Shown here piece after piece: positions 63,819 to 64,000 of a DNA stretch of 64,000 bases. The position numbers were made by a program, and so were the translations under genes. Numbering within the stretch: position 1 is the first letter of the stretch; each line of letters opens with the position of its first letter. The notes below the pieces were generated by a model that worked only from the letters and a program-made list of their open reading frames with translations, searched no databases and was not told the origin of the DNA. The DNA is taken from positions 38,180,199-38,244,198 of the forward strand of contig OZ020516.1 of the NCBI GenBank assembly GCA_963971425.1, read 5' to 3'. Origin of the DNA: Bryoerythrophyllum caledonicum (taxonomy: Eukaryota > Streptophyta > Bryopsida > Pottiales > Pottiaceae).

Positions 63819-64000
63819 TCAACGGGGGAAACGCTCAAGGAGATTTTTCTTCCTGCCGCTCTCAAGGTGCTTATCGCAGAGCCAACCGACGTTCCCCTTG
63901 ATGCGCTCGGGAGCTTTGTAGCGGACGCGGTACAGTTTGAAGGATTCCGCAATGTCGACCTTCTGATCATCCAAGAAGGACACCAGCCACTGCGCTGCCG
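63819..64000 (-). CDS. 3' end of an unrecognised gene (partial)
   Basis: An open minus-strand frame enters from the window edge and ends at a TGA (63821-63819). It gives 59 residues, including AAQWLVSFLDDQKVDIAESF, KLYRVRYKAPERIKGNVGWL and a basic end LESGRKKNLLERFPR. The composition is clearly protein-like and codon use is GC-biased at third positions, unlike the flanking AT-rich DNA. I do not recognise the family from this tail. Confidence 0.55.
   Translation of the reverse strand, partial: AAQWLVSFLDDQKVDIAESFKLYRVRYKAPERIKGNVGWLCDKHLESGRKKNLLERFPR

Overview
This looks like nuclear DNA of a streptophyte plant, most likely a bryophyte- or lycophyte-grade land plant. The support is intron-rich genes with plant GT-AG introns, plant-specific genes (a glucan water dikinase relic, a plastid-type alpha/beta hydrolase), TTTAGGG-like repeats, and many decayed transposable elements. 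I cannot name the species. One 200-base run of N is present at 8998-9197.

Layout. 1-10.2 kb is accessory, repeat-rich DNA: a duplicated small acidic-protein gene, an amber-interrupted C2H2-like ORF, a protein-kinase pseudogene bracketed by inverted GC-rich minisatellites, and two tandem copies of an unrecognised gene family. 10.9-13.2 kb holds a decayed alpha-glucan water dikinase. 13.7-15.9 kb holds a MAP65-like scrap and an intact four-exon gene joining a C2H2/U1-like zinc finger to a TET/JBP-like 2OG-Fe(II) oxygenase. 18.3-20.6 kb is the second copy of the acidic-gene repeat. 21.7-25.1 kb is a complete choline-phosphate cytidylyltransferase gene (8 exons). 25.7-28 kb carries TTAA-flanked MITE-like elements. 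29.0-38.1 kb is a complete CAND1 gene (29 coding exons). 40.6-43.6 kb is a putative DNA transposon carrying a broken N4/N6-type DNA methylase-like gene, abutting a dead Ty3/gypsy element at 43.6-47.9 kb. 51.9-55.1 kb is a plastid-targeted-looking alpha/beta hydrolase. 56-63 kb is mostly MITE-like repeats, and a truncated gene runs off the right edge.

How the parts relate. The housekeeping genes (CCT for phosphatidylcholine synthesis, CAND1 for cullin-RING ligase cycling, the plastid hydrolase) lie on the minus strand and are unrelated in function; their co-orientation need not mean co-regulation. The most unusual content is the accessory set: an intact TET/JBP-like oxygenase (a family that oxidises methylated bases elsewhere) and, 26 kb away, a DNA-methylase-like gene inside a terminal-inverted-repeat element that also has a short MITE relative in the window. 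Whether either acts on DNA in this plant is inference.

Exon boundaries for CCT, CAND1, the oxygenase and the acidic genes were checked by hand for splice sites and reading-frame phase. They remain predictions without transcript evidence.
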